In this document: positions 7,511 to 15,760 of the stretch, piece after piece
Layout of the letters: each line of letters starts with the position of its first letter
How positions within the stretch are numbered: position 1 is the first letter of the stretch
NCBI GenBank assembly: GCA_023265025.1
Contig: JAHFUP010000004.1
Span: 1-64,000 of the forward strand
Origin: Acidimicrobiia bacterium
Lineage (GTDB): Bacteria > Actinomycetota > Acidimicrobiia > Acidimicrobiales > AC-14
Length of the DNA stretch: 64,000 nucleotides
Direction of reading: 5' to 3'
The notes under the pieces: model-generated
Database searches by the model: none
Seen by the model: the letters and a program-made list of their open reading frames with translations, nothing else
Told to the model about the DNA's origin: nothing
Translations under genes and position numbers: made by a program

Positions 7511-8725
7511 ATGTCGATCGCCATCGAGTGCCACGGCGTCTGGAAGAGCTACCGCATCTACCACCAGCGCTCGCACACGCTCAAGGAGAAGGTCCTCAGC
7601 CGCCGCAGCCGCTACGACGACTTCTGGGCGCTACGAGGGGTCGACCTCGAAGTGCAGGCGGGGACGACGTTCGGCATCATCGGCGCCAACGGGTCCGGCA
7701 AGTCGACCTTGATGAAGAGCCTGGCCCGCATCCTCGCGCCGAACCGGGGCTCGCTCACCGTGAACGGCACCGTCTCGCCCCTGTTGGAGCTGGGCACCGG
7801 CTTCCACCCCGAGCTGACCGGACGCGAGAACCTCTTCCTCGGCGGCTCCCTGTTGGGCCAGAACCGGGCCCACATCCAGGCCCGCTTCGACGACATCGTC
7901 GACTTCGCCGGCATCGGCGAGTTCATCGACGCCCCGGTCAAGAACTACTCCAGCGGCATGTACGCCCGGCTGGCCTTCGCCCTGGCCATCAACGTCGACC
8001 CCGAGATTCTCCTGGTCGACGAGGTGCTCTCGGTCGGCGACGAGAGCTTCCAGATGCGGTGCTACCAGCGCATCGCCGAACTGCGCATGGAGGGCCGCAC
8101 CATCGTGATGGTGTCGCACAACCTCGACACGATCCGCAGCATGTGCAGCCACGCCGTGTGGTTGGAGCACGGCACCGTCCAGCTGGCTGGCGAGTCCGAC
8201 GCGGTGGCTGCCGGCTACCTCGCCGAGGTGCACCGCGACGCCAGCCAGCACTCGGGCCTCGCCCCCTCGGGCAGCCGTCACGGCACCGGGCGGGTGGAGA
8301 TCACGGGAGTGACCTTCGTCGACCGCAACGGCGTCGCCCAGGGCGCCTTCCGCACCAACGAGCCCTTCACCGTGCGGGTGCAGTACCGGGCCAAGGAGCG
8401 TACCGACGACATCGCCTGCGGGATCGCCGTGCTCAGCGCGCAGAACCTGTCCTACCTGTTCGGCCACAGCAGCAATGCCGCCGGCCTCGACCTCGACCTC
8501 GACGGCGAGGGGGCGATCGAGTTCACCCTCCCGAGCCTCCCCCTGATGCAGGGCAGCTACGTCGTCACCGTCGCCCTCGAGGGCGTGAAACAGCCTGGCG
8601 TCTTCGACATGCACGACCGCCGGTACTCGTTCCTGGTCTTCGAGAACCCGACGCTGTCCCTCCAGGCCGGCATGGTGCGCGTCGAGGGGTCGTGGACCGT
8701 GTCGCCCTCGCCGGTGGCGGCCTGA
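7511..8725 (+). CDS. ABC transporter ATPase with C-terminal glycan-binding domain (Wzt-like)
   Basis: A 404-residue protein. Residues 1-240 form the nucleotide-binding domain: Walker A GANGSGKST (58-66), signature NYSSGMYARLAFA, Walker B EILLVDEVLSVGD, and switch histidine MVSHN. Residues about 245-400 form a beta-rich domain typical of Wzt proteins that recognise the capped end of their own polysaccharide, as in the E. coli O8/O9a systems. Such a long ATPase suggests that the glycan is finished and capped in the cytoplasm before export, which fits the methyltransferases in this locus. ATG 7511 follows the permease stop with no gap, and the stop overlaps the next start (ATGA). Confidence 0.95.
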   Translation: MSIAIECHGVWKSYRIYHQRSHTLKEKVLSRRSRYDDFWALRGVDLEVQAGTTFGIIGANGSGKSTLMKSLARILAPNRGSLTVNGTVSPLLELGTGFHPELTGRENLFLGGSLLGQNRAHIQARFDDIVDFAGIGEFIDAPVKNYSSGMYARLAFALAINVDPEILLVDEVLSVGDESFQMRCYQRIAELRMEGRTIVMVSHNLDTIRSMCSHAVWLEHGTVQLAGESDAVAAGYLAEVHRDASQHSGLAPSGSRHGTGRVEITGVTFVDRNGVAQGAFRTNEPFTVRVQYRAKERTDDIACGIAVLSAQNLSYLFGHSSNAAGLDLDLDGEGAIEFTLPSLPLMQGSYVVTVALEGVKQPGVFDMHDRRYSFLVFENPTLSLQAGMVRVEGSWTVSPSPVAA

Positions 8726-9111
8726 TGCTGCGGGGCAGCGACGTTCCCCGGATGATGACCCGCGTCCAGGCCACCCTCCAGCGGGCGGCCCGCGCCCACA
8801 CGCCCGGGGAGCCGGCGGTCTACGTGGTGTCGCCCGTCGGGGACGGCGACCTGGCCACCGCCCGCCTGCGCCACCTGGCCGACATCCAGATCGAGTTCCA
8901 CTCCGGTTCGGCCCGGCCGGTAATCGGCCCGTCGATCCGCATGGCCAAGCGGGCCGTCCGGCGGGGCCTGCGCTGGTACGTGGGCCCTATCGTGGCCCAG
9001 CAGACCCGCTTCAACCACGCCACCGTCGAGTTGCTGGAGAGGCTCCGCCTTCAGAACGAGGCGCTGTCCGCCGAGGTCGAGCGCCTGCAAGCCGACATCG
9101 ACCACCAGTGA
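8725..9111 (+). CDS. Small protein with C-terminal coiled coil in the glycan operon
   Basis: ATG 8725 overlaps the Wzt stop (ATGA) and opens a 128-residue protein. The last 35 residues (LLERLRLQNEALSAEVERLQA) form a clear short coiled coil. The preceding segment IVAQQTRFNHATVELLERL resembles a linker often found near methyltransferase or glycosyltransferase modules of actinobacterial polysaccharide clusters. No catalytic motif is visible. Its stop overlaps the next gene (GTGA), so it is translated as part of the same unit. A structural or complex-forming role is inferred. I do not recognise a named family. Confidence 0.75.
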   Translation: MLRGSDVPRMMTRVQATLQRAARAHTPGEPAVYVVSPVGDGDLATARLRHLADIQIEFHSGSARPVIGPSIRMAKRAVRRGLRWYVGPIVAQQTRFNHATVELLERLRLQNEALSAEVERLQADIDHQ

Positions 9112-10925
9112 GCGGCAAGGTCGCAGTCGTCGTCCTCACATGGAACGCCCTTGCCCACACCAAGGCGTGCCTGGGCGCGCTGGCCGGCACCGACCATCCC
9201 GCCTGGCGGGTGATCGTCGTGGACAACGGCAGCACCGACGGCACCGTCGATTGGCTCCGGGGCCTCGGCTGGGTGACGGTGATCGCCAACGACAAGAACC
9301 TCGGCTTCACCAAGGGCTGCAACCTCGGCATCGCCGCGACGGACCACGACGAGGACGTCGTGCTGCTCAACAACGACCTGGTCGTCGGCTCGCCGTCCTG
9401 GCTCGGTGACCTCCAGGCCGCGGCATACGAGCGACCGGGCATCGGGGTGGTGGGCACCCGGTTGGTCGACGGGCAGGGCCTGGTCAGCCATCTGGGCAGC
9501 TACATGCCGCCGCGGTCGCTCTGGGGCCAGCAGATGGGCGGCCTGGAGCTCGACGTCAACCAGGCCCGCCGCACCCGGTCCGTGGAGGCCGTGGTGTTCG
9601 CCCAGGCCTACCTGACCCGAGCCTGCCTCGACGTGGTGGGCGGGCTCGACGAGACCTATTTCTCCTACTTCGAGGACACCGACTACTGCCTCCGGGCCGC
9701 CCAGGCCGGCTTCGAGGTGCTCTACGCCGGCGGCGTCTGCTCCACCCACGTGGGCAACGTGAGCACGCGGGAGAACAACGTCGACTTCTGGTCGATGTAC
9801 AACCGCTCGGCCCGCACCTTCCGCAAGCGGTGGGCGGCGTGGCTGGAGGACGAGCGCTACGACAGCGACCTCGTGTGGCACTCGATCCTGCACCGGGCGC
9901 CCGGGTACGCGCTGCAGTCGAAGAAACTGATGACCGCCCTGCACTTCGCCGGCACCAAGGTGGCCTACCGCAACGCCTACGGCGAGGACGACGGCGAACC
10001 CGACTCCGCCCTGATCCACGACCTCCTGAAGCGCCCGGTCAGCACCGACGTGGCCCAGGTCGGGTTCTGCCAGGCCAACGTCTTCGGCGGCATCCAGGGG
10101 CGCAGGAAGGTGGGTTGGACCATGCTGGAGGTCAGCGGCCTGCCCCAGGAATGGGTCGACAGCTGCAACACCATGGACGAGATCTGGGTGCCGGCGTCGT
10201 TCAACGTGGAGACGTTCCAGTCCAGCGGGGTCACCGTCCCGGTCCGGGTCATGCCGCTCGGCGTCGATATCGATTACTTCAACCCCGGCATCACCGGGTT
10301 CCGCCCCACCAGTCGGTTCACCTTCCTGTCGGTCTTCGAGTGGGGGGAGCGCAAGGGGGCCGAGCTCCTCCTCCGGGCCTTCGCCGAGGAGTTCAAGGAG
10401 TCCGAGGACGTGCTCCTACTCCTCGCCGTCTACAACCGCGACCCCGACGTCAACGTGCACGAGCAGGTGGCGAAGCTCCGGCTGCCGGCGTCGCCGCCCA
10501 TCGTGGTGATGCTCAACCCCGAGTTCGCCGACCACCAGATGGGCGCCTTGTACCGCTCCGCCGACTGCTTCGTGCTGCCCACGCGCGGCGAGGGCTGGGG
10601 GATGCCCGTCCTGGAGGCTATGGCGTGTGGGCTCCCGGTGATCGCGACGAACTGGAGCGGCCCGGCCGACTTCTTGCACGCCGGCGTGGGCTATCCCCTG
10701 GAGGTGAGGTCGATGGTGAAGGCAGTGGCCAAGTGCTTCTGGTACGACGGGTTCGAGTGGGCCGAGCCCGACGCCGACCATCTCCGGTTCCTGCTCCGTG
10801 AGGTCGTCGACCAGCCCGACCAGGCGCGCGAGCGGGGCGCGGCGGCGGCGGCCGAGGTCGCCGGCAAATACACGATCGAGCACGCCACGGCCCGGGTGCG
10901 CGACCGGCTGCGAGAGCTGGCATGA
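9108..10925 (+). CDS. Bifunctional glycosyltransferase (GT2-GT4 fusion)
   Basis: GTG 9108 overlaps the previous stop. The 605-residue protein opens with a GT2 domain (1-250): VAVVVLTWNALAHTKAC, VVDNGSTDGTVDWL, a metal-site variant NND at 88-90 (VVLLNNDLVVG), and YFSYFEDTDYCLRAAQAG. From about residue 310 a GT-B, GT4-like domain follows, with FTFLSVFEWGERKGAE, then the donor-phosphate motif RGEGWGMPVLEAMACGLPV near 490-510 carrying both glutamates of E-x7-E. Two active-looking transferase domains in one chain would add two successive sugars, or the same linkage pair, to the export glycan. Donors and linkages cannot be inferred. Confidence 0.92.
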   Translation: MSGKVAVVVLTWNALAHTKACLGALAGTDHPAWRVIVVDNGSTDGTVDWLRGLGWVTVIANDKNLGFTKGCNLGIAATDHDEDVVLLNNDLVVGSPSWLGDLQAAAYERPGIGVVGTRLVDGQGLVSHLGSYMPPRSLWGQQMGGLELDVNQARRTRSVEAVVFAQAYLTRACLDVVGGLDETYFSYFEDTDYCLRAAQAGFEVLYAGGVCSTHVGNVSTRENNVDFWSMYNRSARTFRKRWAAWLEDERYDSDLVWHSILHRAPGYALQSKKLMTALHFAGTKVAYRNAYGEDDGEPDSALIHDLLKRPVSTDVAQVGFCQANVFGGIQGRRKVGWTMLEVSGLPQEWVDSCNTMDEIWVPASFNVETFQSSGVTVPVRVMPLGVDIDYFNPGITGFRPTSRFTFLSVFEWGERKGAELLLRAFAEEFKESEDVLLLLAVYNRDPDVNVHEQVAKLRLPASPPIVVMLNPEFADHQMGALYRSADCFVLPTRGEGWGMPVLEAMACGLPVIATNWSGPADFLHAGVGYPLEVRSMVKAVAKCFWYDGFEWAEPDADHLRFLLREVVDQPDQARERGAAAAAEVAGKYTIEHATARVRDRLRELA

Positions 10926-11260
10926 GGCGGCTCATGGCCCTCGGCCACCGGCTCCCGCCGCCCGTGTTCGCTCGTATCCAGACCGCACGGGGCACCCTGG
11001 CCCGGGCCGTCGCCGGCACCGAGCTCCACAAGCTGCGCCAGGAGATGGACCGCCTGCACGACGACATGGTCGAGCTCCTGGCCCACCACCGCGACGACCT
11101 GGTGGCCCGCAACGACGCCGTTCTGTCGAACTACGACCGGCGCGTGGCCAGCGTGGCCAACCGGCTCCTCGATCTCGAAGCGCGTGTCGACGCGGTGGGC
11201 CCGGCGGCCGCGGCCGACGCCAACCGCATCCTGGCCGGGCACGAGGAGCACCCGGGCTGA
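10922..11260 (+). CDS. Small coiled-coil protein in the glycan operon
   Basis: A 112-residue protein whose ATG overlaps the preceding stop (ATGA). Residues 35-92 are strongly helical with heptad-like hydrophobic spacing (LHKLRQEMDRLHDDMVELL, later VASVANRLLDLEARVDAV), so it should form an extended coiled coil. There is no signal peptide and no catalytic motif. It is one of several coiled-coil segments between the enzymes of this locus; a scaffold or length-setting role is a speculation discussed in the findings. Its TGA overlaps the probable CTG start of the next gene. Confidence 0.72.
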   Translation: MRRLMALGHRLPPPVFARIQTARGTLARAVAGTELHKLRQEMDRLHDDMVELLAHHRDDLVARNDAVLSNYDRRVASVANRLLDLEARVDAVGPAAAADANRILAGHEEHPG

Positions 11261-12426
11261 TCCCCACCCGCCTGGTCGCGTTCACCCCCGGCCCCCCCCG
11301 AGCGAGCGGCGGCGCCATCTACGCAGGGGCACTGCTGCCCGCCCTCGCCGAGCACGTCGAGACGGTGGCCGTGTCGCCGGTGGCCGTCGCCTGGGACGGC
11401 CCGACCATCGCCGTCGAGGCCTTCGAGCCCGCCGCCGGTGACGTGCTCCTGCACTTCCTCGGCAACAACCCCGAGCACCTCTTCGCCTATGTGACCGCCC
11501 TGCGCTGGGGCGGCGTGGTGGTGTGCCACGACATGGGGTTCCACCACATGCTCCGGGGCTTCGCCCCCGCGGAGGAGCGGGCCGACGCCGTCGTCCAGCT
11601 CGGCCACCCCGGGGCGGCCCAGCTGCTCGACCGCTGGGACCGCGGCGTCGTCGGCCTGGAGGAGTTCCTCCTCCCCGTCATCGCCCGTCCCCTCCGGCGC
11701 GCCGAGGCGGTCGTCGTGCACAGCCGGTACGCCGGGTTCATGGTCGGGGCCGAGGCGCCGGGCGTCGCTGTCCACGTGGTGCCCCAGCACGCCGGCGCCG
11801 TCCCGGCCATCGCCGGCGACGCCGCCACGTTGCGAGCCCGGCTGGGCCTGCCGGGCGACGCGTTCGTCGCCGGCCTGTTCGGCTACCTCGGCGGCCACAA
11901 GCGGGTGCTGGAGTCCCTGCAGGCCCTGGCCGTGGCCCGGCCGCGCATCGAGGCGTCCGGGCGCCGGCTGCACGTGCTGCTCGTCGGCGCCGCCGTCGGC
12001 CTCGATCCGGCCGGGCTCCTCGCGTCGCTCGGGCTGGCCGGCATAGCCACGGTCACCGGGCCCGTCGACGACGGCCGGTTCTTCGACCACATGGCCGCCG
12101 CCGACGTGGTGCTGAACCTGCGCTACCCCACGATGGGCGAGTCGTCGGCCACGATGATGCAGGCCATGAGCCTCGCCAAGCCGGTGATCACCACCGACCA
12201 CGCCCAGTTCGCCCAGGAGAAGGCGGCCATCCGGGTGCCGGTGGGCGACGGCGAGGTGGCGGCGATCGCCGAGGCCGTCGTCCGCCTGGCGACATGCCCG
12301 ACCTGCTACTCGCGGGTGGCGGACGCATCACGGGCCCGCGCCGGCGAGGGCCGCCTCGACCGCGTCGTCGCCCGCTGGCTCGAGATGGTCGACGCGGTCC
12401 TGCGGGCCCGCCCGGCCGCTCGCTAG
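11257..12426 (+). CDS. GT4-like glycosyltransferase with a probable CTG start
   Basis: A 389-residue GT-B protein. The conserved N-terminus LVAFTPGPPRASGGAIYAG begins just after 11257, but no ATG, GTG or TTG occurs in frame there. The CTG at 11257-11259 overlaps the previous TGA exactly as the other starts in this operon do, so CTG is the likeliest start. The C-terminal half has FVAGLFGYLGGHKRVLESL and the nucleotide-binding segment MGESSATMMQAMSLAKPV. That segment is a variant in which the second glutamate of the canonical E-x7-E motif is replaced by Gln. Such variants occur in a known GT4 subgroup; activity is likely but not certain. The gene ends inside repeat copy 2. Confidence 0.85.
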   Translation: MIPTRLVAFTPGPPRASGGAIYAGALLPALAEHVETVAVSPVAVAWDGPTIAVEAFEPAAGDVLLHFLGNNPEHLFAYVTALRWGGVVVCHDMGFHHMLRGFAPAEERADAVVQLGHPGAAQLLDRWDRGVVGLEEFLLPVIARPLRRAEAVVVHSRYAGFMVGAEAPGVAVHVVPQHAGAVPAIAGDAATLRARLGLPGDAFVAGLFGYLGGHKRVLESLQALAVARPRIEASGRRLHVLLVGAAVGLDPAGLLASLGLAGIATVTGPVDDGRFFDHMAAADVVLNLRYPTMGESSATMMQAMSLAKPVITTDHAQFAQEKAAIRVPVGDGEVAAIAEAVVRLATCPTCYSRVADASRARAGEGRLDRVVARWLEMVDAVLRARPAAR

Positions 12427-12603
12427 CGCCCTGACCACAAACGTTCGCCGCGTTCGTGGGGTTTCCCGTCCGTGGCCGCCGTCGCCGCCGAAGGCGGCCC
12501 CTCCGGCCGCGGACACGAGGGAGGGACAGGGCGGAGGCGGCGCGAGCTCCGCTCGCCCGCCGGAGCACGATCACTTCGACCGAATGGAGTGAGCGAAGCG
12601 AAC
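12422..12603 (-). repeat. 182-bp intergenic repeat, copy 2
   Basis: Reverse complement of 5674-5855 with two substitutions. It overlaps the final codons of the upstream glycosyltransferase gene (TAG at 12424-12426) and fills most of the 293-base gap before 12720. The remaining bases (12604-12719) show no clear feature: a TTGAGA at 12676 is followed at 16 bases by TAGAGG, which is a poor -10. Confidence 0.95.
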
Positions 12604-12719
12604 GAATGAGGTCGAGGCACTGATGGCCGTGCCGGCGGGACCCGATTCCCCCGAGGTCGCCCGGGCATGACAGTGTTGAGAGCCATGTCGCACGTCGTAG
12701 AGGCGCCTGTGGGGACGGC

Positions 12720-13352
12720 ATGAAGCGCCCGGCCGTTCCCGCCGCGCTCCGCCCGGTCGTGGAGTACTTCGACAAGCGGTTCCAGGAGCTCCACGACCAC
12801 ATCGACGAGCGCATCCAACGGGTCGAGGCCCGCGTGGCCACCGAGGTGGAGACGATCTCCGAGCTGACGCTCGGCATGCAGCGCTTCGTCGACACCTCGG
12901 TCCGCCAGGTCGGCGAGCTGGTCACGGTGCTCCGTGACCTCCCGGTGACGAGTGAGACGGCGGCGCTGCTGTCCTTCGCCCTCGCCGCCGGCCACGACCT
13001 TCCCGCCGGTGCCCGCGCCCTGGAGACCGGCTGGCCCGGCCCTACTCTCGGGGCGACGCTGACGCTCCTCGGCGTCGCCGTCACCAGGCTCGACGCCGGC
13101 GAGCTGGAGGTGTGGGCCGGCCCCGACGACCCGCTGGACGCCGTCTTCTGCGCCGGCACCGTCGACGACCTCGCGGCCGGCGACCGCCTCGACCTCTTCC
13201 GCAAGTGGCTGCGGCCCGGGGGCTTCGCCGTCCTCGCCGTGCTCGGCCAGGCGCCGGTGGACGTCGCCGGCCTGCCGCTCACCGACTGGGACGTCGCCCT
13301 GCGGCGGCCGTTCGAGCGGGGGCTGCTCCTGCGGGTGACGCCGCGGACATGA
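12720..13352 (+). CDS. Coiled-coil protein with a degenerate methyltransferase-like C-terminus
   Basis: A 210-residue protein starting at ATG 12720. Residues 12-65 are a coiled coil (VVEYFDKRFQELHDHIDERI, then VEARVATEVETISEL). The second half resembles the later strands of a class I methyltransferase, with LDAVFCAGTVDDLAAGDRLD and FRKWLRPGGFAVLAVLG, matching the usual 'L-x-PGG' turn. However, the SAM-binding GxGxG loop is missing. It may be a non-catalytic partner of a methyltransferase or a chain-length factor. Its stop overlaps the tandem GT4 gene (ATGA), tying it to glycan assembly. Confidence 0.7.
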   Translation: MKRPAVPAALRPVVEYFDKRFQELHDHIDERIQRVEARVATEVETISELTLGMQRFVDTSVRQVGELVTVLRDLPVTSETAALLSFALAAGHDLPAGARALETGWPGPTLGATLTLLGVAVTRLDAGELEVWAGPDDPLDAVFCAGTVDDLAAGDRLDLFRKWLRPGGFAVLAVLGQAPVDVAGLPLTDWDVALRRPFERGLLLRVTPRT

Positions 13353-15760
13353 CGGGGCGCCGGATCGACCACCGGCTGGTCCTCGACATCCAGACCATCC
13401 AGAATCCGTTCTTCGGCGAACGCGGGATCCCGCGCTACACCTCCGAGCTCAGCCGGGCGCTGCTGAAGGCCGGCGCCCCCGTCGCCGCCATGGTCATGAA
13501 CCCGAACTTGCCCTACCCCCGGCTGCTCCACCCCGATCTGGCTGCCTCGCCGACGCTGCGCTGGAACTCCGCCCGCGAGATGCGGCGCGTCGCCGCCGAG
13601 GGGCCGGTCGCCTATCACGTGATGTCGCCGTTCGAGGCGCCCCGCCCGGTGCAGGCCGTCCTGCCCCCCTTCGCCCTCGACGCCGGCGTGGCCCAGGTCT
13701 TCACCATCCACGACATGATCCCCGCCCTCTTCGAGGTCTTCGCCCGGGGCGGCGACCTCGACCGCATGTACCGGGGCCGCCTCGACCTCATCCGCCGTGC
13801 GGACCTCGTCATGACGCTCTCGGAGAGCACGCGCAACGACGCCCTCCGGCTGCTCGACCTCGACCCGGCCAAGGTGGCCATGGTCGGCGCCGGCGCGTCG
13901 GAGTTCTTCCGGCCTCCGCAGCCGGGCGAGTCGCCGGCCCAGGCGCTGGCCGCCCACCTCCCCGGCATCACCCGACCGTTCGTGCTGGCCGTCACGGGCG
14001 TGTTCGGGCTCGACCGCCGCAAGAACACCGAGATCCTCCTCGACGCCTACGCCGCGCTCCCGCCCGCCGTCCGCCGGGAGCACCAGCTGGTGGTGGTCTG
14101 CAAGCTGAGCGACGAGGACCGGGCGGCATGGATGACGGCGGCGACGGGGCTGGGGCTCGGCTCCGACGAGCTCGTCCTCACCGGCTTCGTGCCCGACGCC
14201 GTGCTGCGGGCGCTCTACCAGCGAGCCGGTCTGTTCGTGTACCCGTCGCTCTACGAGGGCTTCGGCCTGCCGGCGCTGGAAGCGGCCCGGTGCGGGTGCC
14301 GGACGATCACGTCGAACAGCTCGTCGATGCCGGAGATCCTCGACTTCGGTCCGGCGACCTTCGACCCGACCGACGCCAGCGCCCTCGGCGCACTGATCGA
14401 GCGGTCGCTCACCGACTCGGGCTTCGGCGACCAGTTGGCCGGCGCCGCCCGCTGGGCCAGCGCCACCCACACCTGGGAGCGGGTGGCCGAGCGGGCGATC
14501 GACGCCTACAGCCGGCTGGCCGTGCCCGCCCGGCGGCGGGCGCCGGCGCCCGCGCCGCCGCTGCGTGTCGCCCTCGTCGGGCCCCTACCGCCGGTCGTCT
14601 CCGGGGCGGCCGACCACAACCGCGCCGTCGCCGGCGCCCTGGCCGGCCTGTGCGACCTCGACGTGTTCGCCGAGCCCGGCTCCATGCAGCCGAGCGAGCC
14701 GGGACGGGGCTACCGCAACTTCCACGCCGGCACCTTCGGCTCGGTGCTGAGCCCCGCCGGCTACGACGCCGTCATCTACAGCATCGGCAACAGCCGCCAG
14801 CACCTCGTGTCCTACGAGCTGGCCATCCGCCACCCGGGCATCGTCTGGTTCCACGACGTCAGCCTGGCCCGGCTGCACCTGGCCTACGCCCTCGACCGCA
14901 TGGACCGCGCCGCGGCTCGGGACTACGTCCGTTCCACCACCGTCCACCTGTACAAGGAGCGCTCGGCCCTCCAGGTGGTCGAGGGCGACGACTGGGAGGA
15001 CTACGCGGCCTGGGAGGCCGCCGGCATCCGCCTCCTCGCCGAGCTGGCGGGGCGGGCCGCCGGCTACATCGTCGGCTCCGAGCTAGCCCGGTCAATCGTC
15101 GAGCTCGACCTGGGGCCGTTCAGCCCGGCGCCACCTTCCTGGATCGTGCCCGTGGCCGTGCCCGAGCGTCCACCCGCCAGCTTCGACGGCCCCGTCGAGG
15201 ACGACCCGCCGCTGATCGTCGCCTTGGGCAACGTGGCGCCCTGGACCCGCCCCGACGTCCTCCTCCAGGCGGTGGCGGTGCTCGACCGGGCCCGCCCGGT
15301 GCGGCTCGCCTTCGTGGGCGGGGCCGGCGAGGACCAGGCCCGGGCGCTGCGGCGCCAGGCGATCGACCTCGGCCTCGGGGGCTCCGTGGAGCTGACCGGG
15401 TGGCTGCCCCGCAAGGAGTACCTCGGGCGGGCGGAACGGGCGGCCTGCGCCGTCCAGCTCCGGGCCGACGGGCTGGTCTCCGGCTCGTTCGCCCTGGCCG
15501 ACGCCCTGGCCGCCCGGCTGCCCGTGGTCACCAGCGTCTGGGCCAGCCGGGGCATGCCGGCGGGCACGGTAGTCGAGGTCGACCCCGACATCGGCCCCGA
15601 CCGGTTAGCCGCCGCCATCGGCGCCGTGCTCGACGACGCCGGCCGGCGCCAGGCCCTGCGGGCGGCCGCCGACCGCTACGCCTCCTCGTGGACGGTGCAC
15701 GACGTCGCCACGTCCGTGCTGGACGCCGTGTCGGCGACGGTCAGGCTCAGGGGGCGGTGA
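13349..15760 (+). CDS. Tandem GT4 glycosyltransferase (two GT-B domains)
   Basis: ATG 13349 overlaps the previous stop. The 803-residue protein carries two GT-B domains. The first (1-395) has ERGIPRYTSELSRALLKAG, FTIHDMIPALF, FVLAVTGVFGLDRRKN and a complete donor site, YEGFGLPALEAARCG. The second (about 405-800) starts LRVALVGPLPPVVSGAADHN and has LIVALGNVAPWTRPDV, but its donor site reads RADGLVSGSFALADALAARL, lacking the usual glutamates. The first domain should be a canonical retaining GT4; the second may be altered or inactive. The gene end overlaps the convergent FkbM gene by 14 bases. Confidence 0.9.
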   Translation: MTGRRIDHRLVLDIQTIQNPFFGERGIPRYTSELSRALLKAGAPVAAMVMNPNLPYPRLLHPDLAASPTLRWNSAREMRRVAAEGPVAYHVMSPFEAPRPVQAVLPPFALDAGVAQVFTIHDMIPALFEVFARGGDLDRMYRGRLDLIRRADLVMTLSESTRNDALRLLDLDPAKVAMVGAGASEFFRPPQPGESPAQALAAHLPGITRPFVLAVTGVFGLDRRKNTEILLDAYAALPPAVRREHQLVVVCKLSDEDRAAWMTAATGLGLGSDELVLTGFVPDAVLRALYQRAGLFVYPSLYEGFGLPALEAARCGCRTITSNSSSMPEILDFGPATFDPTDASALGALIERSLTDSGFGDQLAGAARWASATHTWERVAERAIDAYSRLAVPARRRAPAPAPPLRVALVGPLPPVVSGAADHNRAVAGALAGLCDLDVFAEPGSMQPSEPGRGYRNFHAGTFGSVLSPAGYDAVIYSIGNSRQHLVSYELAIRHPGIVWFHDVSLARLHLAYALDRMDRAAARDYVRSTTVHLYKERSALQVVEGDDWEDYAAWEAAGIRLLAELAGRAAGYIVGSELARSIVELDLGPFSPAPPSWIVPVAVPERPPASFDGPVEDDPPLIVALGNVAPWTRPDVLLQAVAVLDRARPVRLAFVGGAGEDQARALRRQAIDLGLGGSVELTGWLPRKEYLGRAERAACAVQLRADGLVSGSFALADALAARLPVVTSVWASRGMPAGTVVEVDPDIGPDRLAAAIGAVLDDAGRRQALRAAADRYASSWTVHDVATSVLDAVSATVRLRGR

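Noticed and set aside
5674-12603. A composite transposon bounded by the inverted repeats
   Set aside because: The repeats hold no transposase gene, no target duplication was seen, and a third diverged copy points to a dispersed intergenic element instead.
12188-14470. A 760-codon minus-strand frame over two glycan genes and repeat copy 2
   Set aside because: It crosses the repeat element and lies antisense to clear GT4 domains; composition is that of a shadow.
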